DNA of 64,000 nucleotides from Ohtaekwangia kribbensis (GTDB lineage: Bacteria > Bacteroidota > Bacteroidia > Cytophagales > Cyclobacteriaceae): assembly GCF_042676245.1 (NCBI RefSeq), contig NZ_JBHTKA010000015.1, positions 62,001 to 126,000 of the forward strand, read 5' to 3'. A program made the translations under genes and the position numbers. Under the pieces are notes generated by a model. It saw only the letters and a program-made list of their open reading frames with translations, had not been told where the DNA came from and did no database searches. Position 1 is the stretch's first letter. The number at the start of each line of letters is the position of its first letter. Shown here one piece after another: positions 33,036 to 42,397 of this stretch.

Positions 33036-34712
33036 ATGAAGGATTTCCCGTGGTTTAAGCATTACCCAAAAGGCACCCCTCACGAAATTAACTTGTATGA
33101 CTATTCTTCTCTGGTCGATCTCTTTGAAAAAAGCTGTGCGAAGTATCGCGATAAGGTGGCTTTTGTGAATATGGGAAAGGAGATGACTTTTGCCGAGATC
33201 GATAAACTGTCAAGAGACTTCGCGGCGTATCTGCAAAGTCTCGGGTTGAAGAAGGGCGATCGCATCGCTATACAAATGCCCAACCTGCTGCAATTTCCGA
33301 TTGCTTTCTTTGGTGCGCTGCGTGCCGGACTTACGGTAGTAAATACCAACCCGCTATATACTCCGCGCGAAATGGAACATCAGTTCAAGGACGCTGGTGT
33401 TACAGCTATTGTTATTGTAGCAAACTTTGCCAGCCACCTGGAGAAGATACTTGCAAACACATCCATTAAACACATCATCGTTACGCAACTCGGTGACATG
33501 CTCGGTGGATTGAAAGGATCGCTCGTGAACTTTGTGGTGAAGTATATCAAGAAAATGGTGCCCGACTATACTTTACCGAACATCATTCCTTTTAAAGAGG
33601 CTATGAAGAAAGGTGCATCACTGTCCTACAGCAAGCCTGAACTTTCGGTAAAAGATATAGCCGTGCTGCAATATACCGGTGGTACCACAGGTGTATCAAA
33701 AGGTGCCAAACTTTCGCACGGTAATATCATTGCACACAACTCGATGATCACCGAGTGGTTCAAGCCCTATATGTCGAAAGACGGTAATGATCTTATTATT
33801 ACAGCTATACCGATGTATCACATTTTCGCGTTGACGGTAAATGGATTCCTGATGTTCAGCACCGGTGTGAAGAGCGTGATGATCACCAACCCGCGCGACA
33901 TGAAGGGCTTTGTAAAAGAATTGCAGAAACATAGATTCACCATTATCACAGGTGTCAATACTCTCTTTAATGGTTTGCTGAATACACCGGGTTTCAAAGA
34001 TCTTGACTTCTCTGTGTTGAAAGGTGCTGTTGGCGGTGGTATGGCTGTGCAAGATATAGTGGCCAAGCGCTGGGAAGAAGTTACCGGCAAACCTTTGGTG
34101 GAAGGTTACGGATTGAGTGAGACATCTCCTGTATTATGTTGCAATCCGCTTGACGGACAGCATCGTTTAGGTACAATCGGTTTACCCATGCCAAGTACAG
34201 AGGTAGCTATATTTGATGACAACGGAAATCAATTGCCACAGGGAGAAACAGGCGAGATCTGTGCACGCGGTCCGCAGGTAATGTCGGGTTATTGGGAGAA
34301 AGATAATGACGGTGTGTTCTTTCATAATGAATGGTTCCGCACCGGAGATATAGGGAAGATGGATACGGATGGATATTTCAAGATCGTTGATCGCAAGAAA
34401 GACATGATCAAGGTATCCGGCTTCAATGTTTTTCCGAATGAAATTGAAAATGTAGTGGCTGCACATCCAAAAGTATTGGAAGTAGCCGCGATCGGAGTAC
34501 CCGATGCAAAATCAGGCGAAGTAATAAAAGTCTTCATCGTGAAGAAGGATCAGAGTCTCACCGAAGATGAACTGAAAACTTTCTTCCATGAAAACCTCAC
34601 GAACTATAAAGTACCGAAGCACATTGAATTCAGAACTGAACTTCCGAAGACCAATGTGGGTAAAATTTTAAGGCGTGCGCTTAAAGAGCAGGAGGCAGCC
34701 GCAGCCGCTTAG
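33036..34712 (+). CDS. fadD: Long-chain fatty-acid CoA ligase
   Basis: A 558-residue adenylate-forming enzyme (ANL superfamily). The P-loop-like motif is YTGGTTGVSKGAKLSH (about 213-228); GYGLSETSP follows at about 359, and the ATP-site TGDIGKMDTDGYFKIVDRKKDMIKVSG motif near 436-462 with the hinge. The catalytic Lys is in NVGKILRRALK. It activates fatty acids to acyl-CoA through an acyl-adenylate, at the inner membrane. The ATG at 33036 was chosen for its match to the FadD start (PWFKHYPKG). A TAAATTTG box (32997-33004) resembles the -7 element. Confidence 0.94.
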   Translation: MKDFPWFKHYPKGTPHEINLYDYSSLVDLFEKSCAKYRDKVAFVNMGKEMTFAEIDKLSRDFAAYLQSLGLKKGDRIAIQMPNLLQFPIAFFGALRAGLTVVNTNPLYTPREMEHQFKDAGVTAIVIVANFASHLEKILANTSIKHIIVTQLGDMLGGLKGSLVNFVVKYIKKMVPDYTLPNIIPFKEAMKKGASLSYSKPELSVKDIAVLQYTGGTTGVSKGAKLSHGNIIAHNSMITEWFKPYMSKDGNDLIITAIPMYHIFALTVNGFLMFSTGVKSVMITNPRDMKGFVKELQKHRFTIITGVNTLFNGLLNTPGFKDLDFSVLKGAVGGGMAVQDIVAKRWEEVTGKPLVEGYGLSETSPVLCCNPLDGQHRLGTIGLPMPSTEVAIFDDNGNQLPQGETGEICARGPQVMSGYWEKDNDGVFFHNEWFRTGDIGKMDTDGYFKIVDRKKDMIKVSGFNVFPNEIENVVAAHPKVLEVAAIGVPDAKSGEVIKVFIVKKDQSLTEDELKTFFHENLTNYKVPKHIEFRTELPKTNVGKILRRALKEQEAAAAA

Positions 34713-34874
34713 GTATAAGAACAACTAAGTTTGTAAACAAAAACTCTCTCGGTGGTGCAGATATATAGGGGAAGATGTAACGAAGTAGGGGCAGCTTGCT
34801 GCCGGGGAGAAATAACGCTATCAATAGTTGACTATCGATTATAAGCATTGTAACTTCCTATAAACCTATAAACT

Positions 34875-35309
34875 ATGATTGGCTTTTTCGAGCACCAGTA
34901 TCTGTCGTACAAAAAAAATCACATTAAGAATCTTCTTGCCCTGGCCAAGGTCGATGGTCACATGCACGAAGCTGAAGAAGCATTGCTATATAAGATCGGT
35001 AAACGTTACGGACTAAAAGATCGCCAGGTAAAAGAACTGGTAGACAGCGATGAAAAATATCAGATCAACGTGCCCGATAATCATAACGACCGCATGAACC
35101 TGCTATACGATCTTATACTCATGGTATATGCCGATGATGTAGTGGATCAGCACGAGGTAAGTTTCTGCGAAGATGCCGTGGAGCAGTTTGGCATGAGACG
35201 TGAACTGGTTACGTGGTTGCTCGAGGAGTTTCACAAAGGTACTCCTCCACCGGTTGACGAATGGGAAGAGATCAAACGCGAAGCACAGGCAAAATTTGCG
35301 ACTAAATAA
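34875..35309 (+). CDS. TerB-like (DjlA/TerB helical) protein
   Basis: A 144-residue all-helical protein of the TerB/co-chaperone-type family: KNLLALAKVDGHMHEAEEALLYKIGKRYGL (about 20-49) and LILMVYADDVVDQHEVSFCEDAVEQFGM show the two repeated AxADGxxxxxE metal-binding type turns. TerB domains bind divalent metal and are found in tellurite-resistance and envelope-stress systems, but stand-alone copies are of unknown role. There are no other ter genes nearby. A second small TerB-like gene lies at 54175-54540. It ends 10 bp before a strong terminator. Confidence 0.82.
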   Translation: MIGFFEHQYLSYKKNHIKNLLALAKVDGHMHEAEEALLYKIGKRYGLKDRQVKELVDSDEKYQINVPDNHNDRMNLLYDLILMVYADDVVDQHEVSFCEDAVEQFGMRRELVTWLLEEFHKGTPPPVDEWEEIKREAQAKFATK

Positions 35310-35318
35310 TAACATCAG

Positions 35319-35350
35319 GAGGGCAGCATAACAGCTGCCCTCATTTTTTT
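35319..35350 (+). terminator. Terminator after the TerB-like gene
   Basis: GAGGGCAGC (35319-35327) pairs with GCTGCCCTC (35334-35342) around ATAACA, followed by ATTTTTTT. Confidence 0.92.
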
Positions 35351-35483
35351 TAGATGCACGCAAATTCCTACATGTCAAAACTTTACATACAAATGGCGAG
35401 TTATGCGTATAAACTTTATATACATTTAACTTTTAACCGTTTGGCATTAACGGTAAATTAGGCGCGAAAGCAGGAGACAGCTT

Positions 35484-36932
35484 ATGGAAGAATTCAGAAA
35501 ACTTACCACGCAGGAGAAAGCCCTGAGGATCAATTTAAGTAAATCAATTTACGGATCGTTTGCTGAAATAGGAGCGGGACAGGAGGTAGCTGCAAATTTT
35601 TTTAAAGTAGGGGGTGCTTCCGGAACAGTTGCTAAGACCATGTCGGCTTACGACATGAAGTTCAGTGACGCGATCTATGGCGTGGGCGATCGCTACGTTT
35701 GTGAAGATCGACTTCTTCGCATGCTCGATCACGAGTATGTACTGTTGCCGGAACGATTACCACATCGCATCGATAACACACGGTTCTTCGCGTTTGCTGA
35801 TACCGTTGAGATTCTCAACTACGAGCGCACCAACCAGGGACACGGCTGGATCGGACTCCGGTTTCAACTTACACCCAAAAGTGAACCGAATGATTGTGTG
35901 ATTCATGTAAAGATGCACGACACCGATCAGCTGCAACAGCAACTTGCGCTTGGTATAGTGGGGGTTAATTTGTTATACGCTTGTAACTTCATGAGCAATC
36001 CGGAAGATATACTCATGTCGCTGCTGGATGGACTGACACAACGCAGAATCGAAATTGATATGTTCCGTCTGTCGGGGCCAGACTTCAAGCACGTTGACAA
36101 CCGTTTGATGGCGCTCAAGATGGTGAAGAATGGTTTGACGAAAGCGGCCATGTTTGGTCCGGATGGAAACGTAATGCAGCCTACGGATGAACTCTATAAA
36201 AAGAATGTACTTGTGCTGCGCGGTCGCTTCAGACCACCTACGCATGTTAACGTAGATATGCTGCTCACATCGCGCAGGCATTTCAAGCAGGAACAGGATG
36301 TAGACCGTTCCAAAATTGTATTGCTATCCGAACTTACGCTGAATGACCTGAGCCCGGATGGAAAGATCGATGAACGCGACTTCCTGCACCGTGCCGATAT
36401 ACTTTGTTCACTCGGCCAGAACGTACTCATCTCGAATTACTTCGAATATTACCGCCTGGTAGACTATCTCTCCAAGATCACGAAAGGGAAGAAGATAGGT
36501 ATCATCATGGGTATATATGCGTTGCAGAAAGTTTTTGACGAGAAGACATACGAGAACACGCGTGGAGGTATATTGGAGTGTTTCGCTTCGCTCTTCGGAT
36601 CGAACGTAAAACTATATATATACCCGGCTCTTCGCGTTGGCTCGCAGGAGTTGTTCACGCTGAAAGATTTTGAGCAGGAGTTGCCGCCCAACCTGCAAAA
36701 CCTCTTCCGTTATTTGATGGACAACAATAAGCTGGAAGACGTGAACGATGCCGATACACGCAAGCTGCACATCATTTCCGATAATGTACTATCCATGATC
36801 CGCAAAGGAGAAAATGGCTGGGAAAAATTTGTACCACACAAAGTGGAAGAAGCCATTAAGGAATTTGGTTTGTTCGATTATCCTATACCGGATACAAGTG
36901 AAGAAGTAAAATCCATTCCCATCGCTAACTGA
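35484..36932 (+). CDS. Conserved protein of unknown function, 482 residues
   Basis: A long soluble protein beginning MEEFRKLTTQEKALRINLSK and carrying a very conserved-looking N-terminal block (YGSFAEIGAGQEVAANFFKVGGASGTVAKTMSAYD split around residues 22-58). I recall homologous proteins of this length in Bacteroidota and a few other phyla, sometimes labelled as a nicotinate-nucleotide adenylyltransferase, but I see no HxGH nucleotidyltransferase motif to support that. There is no signal peptide and no membrane segment. The C-terminus has the string IMGIYALQKVFDEKTYENTRGGILE. A purine-rich CAGGAGACAG lies just before the ATG. DoxX follows 8 bp later, so they are probably co-transcribed. Function is unknown. 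Confidence 0.88.
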   Translation: MEEFRKLTTQEKALRINLSKSIYGSFAEIGAGQEVAANFFKVGGASGTVAKTMSAYDMKFSDAIYGVGDRYVCEDRLLRMLDHEYVLLPERLPHRIDNTRFFAFADTVEILNYERTNQGHGWIGLRFQLTPKSEPNDCVIHVKMHDTDQLQQQLALGIVGVNLLYACNFMSNPEDILMSLLDGLTQRRIEIDMFRLSGPDFKHVDNRLMALKMVKNGLTKAAMFGPDGNVMQPTDELYKKNVLVLRGRFRPPTHVNVDMLLTSRRHFKQEQDVDRSKIVLLSELTLNDLSPDGKIDERDFLHRADILCSLGQNVLISNYFEYYRLVDYLSKITKGKKIGIIMGIYALQKVFDEKTYENTRGGILECFASLFGSNVKLYIYPALRVGSQELFTLKDFEQELPPNLQNLFRYLMDNNKLEDVNDADTRKLHIISDNVLSMIRKGENGWEKFVPHKVEEAIKEFGLFDYPIPDTSEEVKSIPIAN

Positions 36933-36940
36933 TATATACC

Positions 36941-37348
36941 ATGCTACTCCACAACGATGATCTGGCCAGACTTATACTGCGATTGACTTGTGGAGGTATA
37001 CTGATCTTTCATGGTATATTTAAAATATTCACCGATATAGAACATGTAAAAAATATAGTTGTAGCTGCCGGTCTTCCGGCAGTTACTGCTTATGGCAGTA
37101 TCATTGGCGAAGCGATCGCACCTGCGTTGGTTATTGTGGGGTATAAAACAAGGTTGGCGGCTATTGTTATCGTAATAAATATGCTCATGACTATATGGGT
37201 TGCTCACCGCGATATAGCTTTCAAAGTAAATGACTATGGTGGCTGGATGATTGAAACCAATATGCTTTTTCTTCTCACCGCCCTTGCTCTCGTCTTTACC
37301 GGAGCAGGTCGCTATAGCTTTTCAAAAGGCAAAGGGCGCTGGGATTAA
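36941..37348 (+). CDS. DoxX-family membrane protein
   Basis: A 135-residue DoxX protein with four hydrophobic segments (about 9-27, 45-65, 70-88, 105-122). The typical LARLILRLTCGGILIFHGIFK start and GEAIAPALVIVGYKTRLAAI segment are seen. Family members are small quinone- or thiol-linked membrane proteins; the specific role is unknown. It starts 8 bp after the conserved 482-residue gene. Confidence 0.88.
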   Translation: MLLHNDDLARLILRLTCGGILIFHGIFKIFTDIEHVKNIVVAAGLPAVTAYGSIIGEAIAPALVIVGYKTRLAAIVIVINMLMTIWVAHRDIAFKVNDYGGWMIETNMLFLLTALALVFTGAGRYSFSKGKGRWD

Positions 37349-37445
37349 CACATGTTCATGTGATGTCAACATTTGCGAGACAAACGCAACCTTAACGTGC
37401 ATATTCAAGTTCTAAGAGTCTTTAAAAGATCCCTTTAAAGACGTT

Positions 37446-38321
37446 ATGAAAGAAGTATTGAATGTGGTAGCGCGTGATGGTGTGCACCTCTCGGCCACAT
37501 GGTATGCAGCGAAGAACCCACATGAAAAGGTAGCGCTGATCAACTCAGCAACCGGTGTACGACAACAGTATTACAGTGATTTTGCCAAGTGGCTGGCTTC
37601 CGAAGGTTTCCAGGTATATACTTTCGATTATCGAGGTATAGGTAATTCCCGTCCTGAAGATCTGAGCGATGCTTTGTATGATATGCACGACTGGTCGGTA
37701 GATATAGATGCCATGATCAGTCACATTAACAAAGCTCACCCGTTATCGCAGCTGATCATTGTAGGACATAGTATTGGCGGGCAACTCATCGGTATGTCAA
37801 ACCTTTCCAGGCAAGCGGAAGCTTTCATCATGATCGGTTCACAAACTCCGTACTGGAAAAATTATACCGGGTGGCGTATGAAGTTAAAGCTGCTCTGGTT
37901 CTGGTATATGGCTATACCGGTGTTGACAAAGTTATTCGGTTATTTTCCTGCCTCGCGATTACGCATGTTTGAAGATCTTCCTGCCGAGGTAGCAAAACAA
38001 TGGTCGCGCTGGGGACGCAACAAGAACTATATATTTGATGAATTACCGGCCGGGCAAAAATCATTCGAAGCATTGCATCAACGTACGTTGATGATCAGCT
38101 TTTCAGATGATACACTTGCGCCACTCGATGCGGTTCACGACCTGCAGCATTTTTACAAGAATCTGAAAGTAGAACACTGGCATTTAACACCTGAAGATGT
38201 ATTGAAAAAGAAAGTCGGACATTTCGGATTCTTCCGCAAGCATATGGAAGCCGTTTTGTGGCGTGAAGCCATTCGCTGGATTGAGAAAGATAATGCGACC
38301 GAGAAACGCAGAGCAGCGTGA
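37446..38321 (+). CDS. Alpha/beta hydrolase
   Basis: A 291-residue alpha/beta-hydrolase. The nucleophile elbow is GHSIGG with Ser109, preceded by the oxyanion-type DYRGIGNSRP (61-70). An acid residue in SFSDDTLAPL (about 220-229) and a His in KVGHFGFF (about 260-267) complete a plausible triad. There is no signal peptide. It resembles the serine-aminopeptidase/Hydrolase_4 group; esters or lysophospholipids are possible substrates, not determinable. Confidence 0.88.
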   Translation: MKEVLNVVARDGVHLSATWYAAKNPHEKVALINSATGVRQQYYSDFAKWLASEGFQVYTFDYRGIGNSRPEDLSDALYDMHDWSVDIDAMISHINKAHPLSQLIIVGHSIGGQLIGMSNLSRQAEAFIMIGSQTPYWKNYTGWRMKLKLLWFWYMAIPVLTKLFGYFPASRLRMFEDLPAEVAKQWSRWGRNKNYIFDELPAGQKSFEALHQRTLMISFSDDTLAPLDAVHDLQHFYKNLKVEHWHLTPEDVLKKKVGHFGFFRKHMEAVLWREAIRWIEKDNATEKRRAA

Positions 38322-38424
38322 ATCAGAATCCATCCGTCTGTGTATAGATCATAAGAACGATGTTCAGACATTATCCACGGCATAAGTTTTGTTCAGGTGG
38401 TTAAGCTTTTCTACTTTTAACATT

Positions 38425-39093
38425 ATGAAAAAACTAACCGCTCTCATTTTGATCATCTTCGGAGCTCATGTACTTTATGCTCAGAACGATGCTATTACAG
38501 CCGAAGGTAAAATAACAGATGCCCGCACCGGTAAAGGTATAAAGGCTAATATCCGCTATAGCAGTATTCCTACCGGAAGCATCTTCGGCCGCTTCAACGA
38601 CAGCACATTTTCCTTTTCAATCTTCGGCACAGCCAAATACCAGATTACGGCTGCCGCAGAGGGCTATAATCCGCGTACAGTTATTGTTGATCCGAAAGAT
38701 ATAGATGCCAATAAAAAAGTTATTCGTGATATCATGCTCACGTCTAAAGGACAGACGATCATTCTGAATCACCTTATCTTCTCGCAAGGTAAGTCGGTGA
38801 TCGATCCGAAGTCATATCCCGAACTGGACGAAGTGGTACAGATGATGAAAGAGAACACGCGCATCGAGATACAACTGGAAGGCCATACCGATAACGTAGG
38901 CAGTCCGAAAGCAAACCTGGAATTATCACAGAGTCGTGTAGATGCTGTGAAGAAATACCTGGTTGAGAAAGGTATAGCCAAGGGAAGAATCCAGACAAAA
39001 GCGTTTGGCGGCTCACAACCTCTTGCAAACGAAATGACCCCGGAAGCACGTGCCAAGAACAGACGTGTGGAGATGCGGATATTAAAAGATTAA
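38425..39093 (+). CDS. OmpA-family outer-membrane/peptidoglycan-binding protein
   Basis: A 222-residue protein from ATG 38425, with a signal peptide MKKLTALILIIFGAHVLYAQ. Residues about 30-110 form a carboxypeptidase-regulatory/CNA-like beta domain (ITDARTGKGIKANIRY). Residues about 118-222 form the OmpA C-terminal domain with LEGHTDNVGSPKANLELSQSR and the conserved NRRVEMRI end, which bind meso-diaminopimelate in peptidoglycan. It anchors the outer envelope to the wall. A strong terminator follows 22 bp after the stop. Confidence 0.92.
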   Translation: MKKLTALILIIFGAHVLYAQNDAITAEGKITDARTGKGIKANIRYSSIPTGSIFGRFNDSTFSFSIFGTAKYQITAAAEGYNPRTVIVDPKDIDANKKVIRDIMLTSKGQTIILNHLIFSQGKSVIDPKSYPELDEVVQMMKENTRIEIQLEGHTDNVGSPKANLELSQSRVDAVKKYLVEKGIAKGRIQTKAFGGSQPLANEMTPEARAKNRRVEMRILKD

Positions 39094-39114
39094 GTCGAAA
39101 CCATTTCTTATCTT

Positions 39115-39152
39115 AAAAGCGTCAACGTGCTAAACACGTTGGCGCTTTTTTT
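39115..39152 (+). terminator. Terminator ending exactly at the next start codon
   Basis: AAAAGCGTCAACGTG (39115-39129) pairs with CACGTTGGCGCTTTT (39135-39149) over 15 positions with one G-T pair, loop CTAAA. The T-run ends at 39152 and the ATG of the next gene is 39153-39155, so no room remains for a separate promoter or leader between them. Confidence 0.9.
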
Positions 39153-40181
39153 ATGGATAACAAGGCAGACTTTATTCAGGTGCCCTATCAGCAGATGTAC
39201 GATACATTTCTTCAGGCGCTGCTGAACCATGGATTCATTCCGGAGAAAGCAGCGCAATGTGCATCGATCTTTGCGATCAACAGTGCAGAAGGTATATATA
39301 CCCATGGTGTTAACCGGTTCCCGCGATTTATATCCTATATCCGCAGCGGGTATATAAAAGCAGATCAGGCACCATCGCGTATCGGTGGTTTCGGTGCCAT
39401 CGAACAATGGAATGGTAATCTCGGCCCGGGGCCGCTCAATGCTATAGATGCATCAGATCATGCCATGGCATTAGCTTCTTCACATGGTATAGGATGTATA
39501 GCTTTATCAAACACCAACCACTGGATGCGCGGTGGATACTATGGATGGCATACAGCACGCAAGGGATTTATATTTATAGGCTGGACAAATACACTCGCCA
39601 ATATGCCCGCATGGGGTGCTGTTGATAGTAAAGTCGGGAATAATCCATTGGTAATAGCAGTGCCTTACCAGGATGAAGCGATCGTGCTGGACACAGCCAT
39701 GTCACAATACTCGTATGGAGCGTTGGATCAGTATCAATCGAAAGGCGAGCAGCTTCCTGTACCCGGTGGTTACGATGAAGCCGGTAATCTTACCAAAGAT
39801 GCCGGTAAGATACTCGGATCACGCAGGGTATTGCCGATTGGTTATTGGAAAGGAGCGGGGCTGTCGTTACTATTGGATATACTCGCCACTATACTCTCCG
39901 GTGGATTGTCAACCCATGAGATTTCTAAAAAAGAAGCCGAGCATGCTCTTTCACAAGTATATATAGCGATTGACATAAAGAAGCTTGGGCATTTTCCGGC
40001 TATAGCAAACTCGCTGGAGCAAATCATACAGGACTATCACACCTCACAACCGGCCGAGCCCGGTAAATCAATACGTTACCCGGGCGAGTACATCAGACAA
40101 ATCCGTGAGAAGAATATAGAGTCGGGTATACCTGTATCGCGAAAAGTTTGGGACGAGATACTGGTGTCCGTTAATCGTTAA
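39153..40181 (+). CDS. Malate/lactate dehydrogenase-type (Ldh/YiaK family) oxidoreductase
   Basis: A 342-residue member of the LDH2/YlbC/YiaK family of NAD(P)-dependent 2-hydroxy- or 2-keto-acid dehydrogenases. Motifs include the GIYTHGVNRFPRFI start region (substrate His), ALSNTNHWMRGGYYG with the catalytic His, and the GYWKGAGLSLLLDILATILSGG segment near residue 230. Members reduce 2,3-diketo-L-gulonate, oxaloacetate or similar compounds; the substrate is unknown. Its ATG follows directly on a terminator T-run (39152). A second in-frame Met at residue 15 (39195) is possible but would remove part of the conserved N-terminus. Confidence 0.9.
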   Translation: MDNKADFIQVPYQQMYDTFLQALLNHGFIPEKAAQCASIFAINSAEGIYTHGVNRFPRFISYIRSGYIKADQAPSRIGGFGAIEQWNGNLGPGPLNAIDASDHAMALASSHGIGCIALSNTNHWMRGGYYGWHTARKGFIFIGWTNTLANMPAWGAVDSKVGNNPLVIAVPYQDEAIVLDTAMSQYSYGALDQYQSKGEQLPVPGGYDEAGNLTKDAGKILGSRRVLPIGYWKGAGLSLLLDILATILSGGLSTHEISKKEAEHALSQVYIAIDIKKLGHFPAIANSLEQIIQDYHTSQPAEPGKSIRYPGEYIRQIREKNIESGIPVSRKVWDEILVSVNR

Positions 40182-40189
40182 CAGTTATT

Positions 40190-40242
40190 CGTTAATCGTT
40201 ATTAGGATGATATGGCAAAAAATCCACGGATAACGATTAATG
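40190..40242. repeat. Inverted repeat between convergent genes
   Basis: CGTTAATCGTTAT (40190-40202) matches the reverse complement of ATAACGATTAATG (40230-40242) at 12 of 13 positions. It lies between the convergent ldh and GH5 genes. There is no T-run but it may still serve both transcripts. More ATAACGATTA-like words surround it (40168-40262). Confidence 0.55.
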
Positions 40243-40261
40243 TGTATCGGATAACCGATAA

Positions 40262-41998
40262 TTATTCGGTTATTCCAGCAATGACAGCATCCAGAGCTTC
40301 CTGATCGTATACTGTATTTGAGCTTCGATTGAAGAGTGTAGTAGTATTATCACCAATAGCACCGGCGTCCCAATAGAAAGGTATAATTCCGTTTGCCTTG
40401 GCTTGTTTGGTTACATACTTTAAGAAGTATGCGCGCGATGCCAGGTGTAATGTTAGAGCATCACCCGTTAGCGTTGATCTGCGTATCGCTCCATATTCGC
40501 CCATAATTACCGGTATACCTTTATCTACAAATTTAGTCTTCATCATTTTAAATTGAGAATCAACGGTACTTTCTTCACCCCATGTAGCATTGCGGGTAAG
40601 GTCCGTTGTAGAATGGTAGTTGCTGCCCCAGTAATAGAACATCTTTCCCCAGCTCTCATCTTTTGTAAGCAGACAGAATTGAAAAGGAGTATAGAAGTGT
40701 ACCTCTGCCATCAAACGATCTGCAATTTCATCCGTTGGTAATGATGTCATCAGGTTGTTAGTCTTCTCTATATCTGTTGAAGGCCCCTGAACAATTAAAA
40801 CCCGATAGCTGTTTTTCCCTCCTGTAGAGCGCACAGCATCCACGAATGTCTGGTGATACGAACTCAGCACGGCCATCTGCGTTGCATTCTCAACATTAGG
40901 TTCGTTCGCACTCGCGAAAAGTAAATGTTCATCGAAGTCACGTAAATGTGTTGCGATCTGTTCCCAGAAAGCTTGTTGCTTTGCGTTGTTGGCATCTTGT
41001 TTATCGGTAGTACAGTTGTTTTCCAACCATCCGCCATCCCAATGTATATTCAGAAGTACATACATATCATTATCAACACAGTATTGTACCACTTCCTTTA
41101 CTCTGTTCAGCCAGTCAGTCTTGAGTTGTGCTGTTGAACTGTTGGACATATACTGATCCCATGAGCATGGAATACGAATCGCGTTAAATCCATTTTGCTT
41201 TACCAGGTCAATCAGTGCCTTCGTCACTTTCGGATTTCCCCACGCGGTTTCACCTCCAATAGCTTCCAGTGTGTTACCTATATTCCAGCCCAGTTTTATT
41301 TTGGTGGCCAGTGTTACAGCGTTGCTGTTCATACCGGTAGCATCCGGGGCGATAGGAGAAGTGTTGTAATTCGGATAGAGAGAACCTTTTTGTGTCACAG
41401 TGATCTGAACGTCAGCAGCACCTTCTGCGCTTATCCGTACCGTTGCAGTGCGCGCAGCTCCGGTATTTGCCGATGCAGTGACAGTAATGGTTGTAGCGCC
41501 TGTGTTACCGGTGCCTTGTGTAAATTCCAACCAGTCTGCATTCTCGCTCACGCTCCACTGGGATGCATCTGTTGTAACCTTGAGCGACATTGTACCACCG
41601 GCTTTACTGTAAGTAATGGTGGATGGATCTGTTGTAGTACTATATAGATAGGTTGATGAGCCTTGCGTAACCAGCACTTCAACCGACTTTGCACTACCTG
41701 CTGTAAATACAAGTGTAGCGGTGCGGGTTTGCAGTGTGCGCGTATTTACAGTTAGTGTTACCGTTGTCTTGCCGCTTGCTCCGGTAGTGGCTGAAGCACT
41801 CAACCAATCCGAAGCAGAATTACTCATACTCCACGCATCAGCATCGGTTTCAACCGTAAAGCTGGCAGTTCCTCCGTTGGCAGCGATGTTTACTTTTTGC
41901 TGACTTAGTGTAAGTGTGTTTAGTTCGTCTTTACTGCACGATGCGATGGCGACCGAAAGAATGATCAGAATGTAGCCGATGTAATTGAGTTTTTTCAT
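40262..41998 (-). CDS. GH5 endoglucanase lipoprotein with two BACON domains
   Basis: A 578-residue secreted lipoprotein. The lipobox SVAIASC puts the lipidated Cys at 21. Two BACON-type beta domains follow (about 28-112 and 118-204, each with the D-A/S-x-W-S and TQ(G/K)S end). The GH5 catalytic domain covers about 225-578: KLGWNIGNTLE, RIPCSW, the acid/base Glu366 in ANEPN and the nucleophile Glu501 in MGEYG. It should cut beta-1,4-glucan (cellulose/beta-glucan type) at the cell surface; BACON domains are common in Bacteroidota glycan enzymes. It sits in a cluster with GH12 and GH1 genes. Confidence 0.95.
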   Translation of the reverse strand: MKKLNYIGYILIILSVAIASCSKDELNTLTLSQQKVNIAANGGTASFTVETDADAWSMSNSASDWLSASATTGASGKTTVTLTVNTRTLQTRTATLVFTAGSAKSVEVLVTQGSSTYLYSTTTDPSTITYSKAGGTMSLKVTTDASQWSVSENADWLEFTQGTGNTGATTITVTASANTGAARTATVRISAEGAADVQITVTQKGSLYPNYNTSPIAPDATGMNSNAVTLATKIKLGWNIGNTLEAIGGETAWGNPKVTKALIDLVKQNGFNAIRIPCSWDQYMSNSSTAQLKTDWLNRVKEVVQYCVDNDMYVLLNIHWDGGWLENNCTTDKQDANNAKQQAFWEQIATHLRDFDEHLLFASANEPNVENATQMAVLSSYHQTFVDAVRSTGGKNSYRVLIVQGPSTDIEKTNNLMTSLPTDEIADRLMAEVHFYTPFQFCLLTKDESWGKMFYYWGSNYHSTTDLTRNATWGEESTVDSQFKMMKTKFVDKGIPVIMGEYGAIRRSTLTGDALTLHLASRAYFLKYVTKQAKANGIIPFYWDAGAIGDNTTTLFNRSSNTVYDQEALDAVIAGITE

Positions 41999-42397
41999 GC
42001 TTGCTCCTGGCGGAATGATTGGGTTAGTTACCGTTTTGGGAATCGTTCATTCGTTTGCAAAACAACTGGAAATTTCAAAATCCCACGGGCTCAAATCTTT
42101 CTATATAGGTAGCAGAATGTTTCCAAAAGCAAATAACAATGCGAAAAACCAAGTATTGACATTTTTCTCCGGAATGTATGCAGATGACTGAAGCAGCGTG
42201 TGGAAAGTTGTACTCTATACATAATAAGAGAAAGTTTGCATTGCCATGACTCGGATTTATACTTTACCAAGCAAACCGCGTTTTGAAGCAGTTGAAATTG
42301 TTGGATTGTTTTTAGTCACTATGCCTATATTTGGTTAATGCAATAGTCTGACTATACCGGTACAATGACTATCTATAACGGATAACAAATTAATGAA
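41999..42397. other. Divergent intergenic region of about 400 bp
   Basis: Between the leftward GH5 gene and the rightward CAP lipoprotein gene. I find no coding frame and no RNA hairpin of note. It must carry the promoters for both genes; no clear TTTG-N19-TAnnTTTG pair could be assigned. Confidence 0.6.

Noticed and set aside
35484..36932. Nicotinate-nucleotide adenylyltransferase
   Set aside because: No HxGH or ISSTxxR motif is visible, so a label carried by homologues is not adopted.
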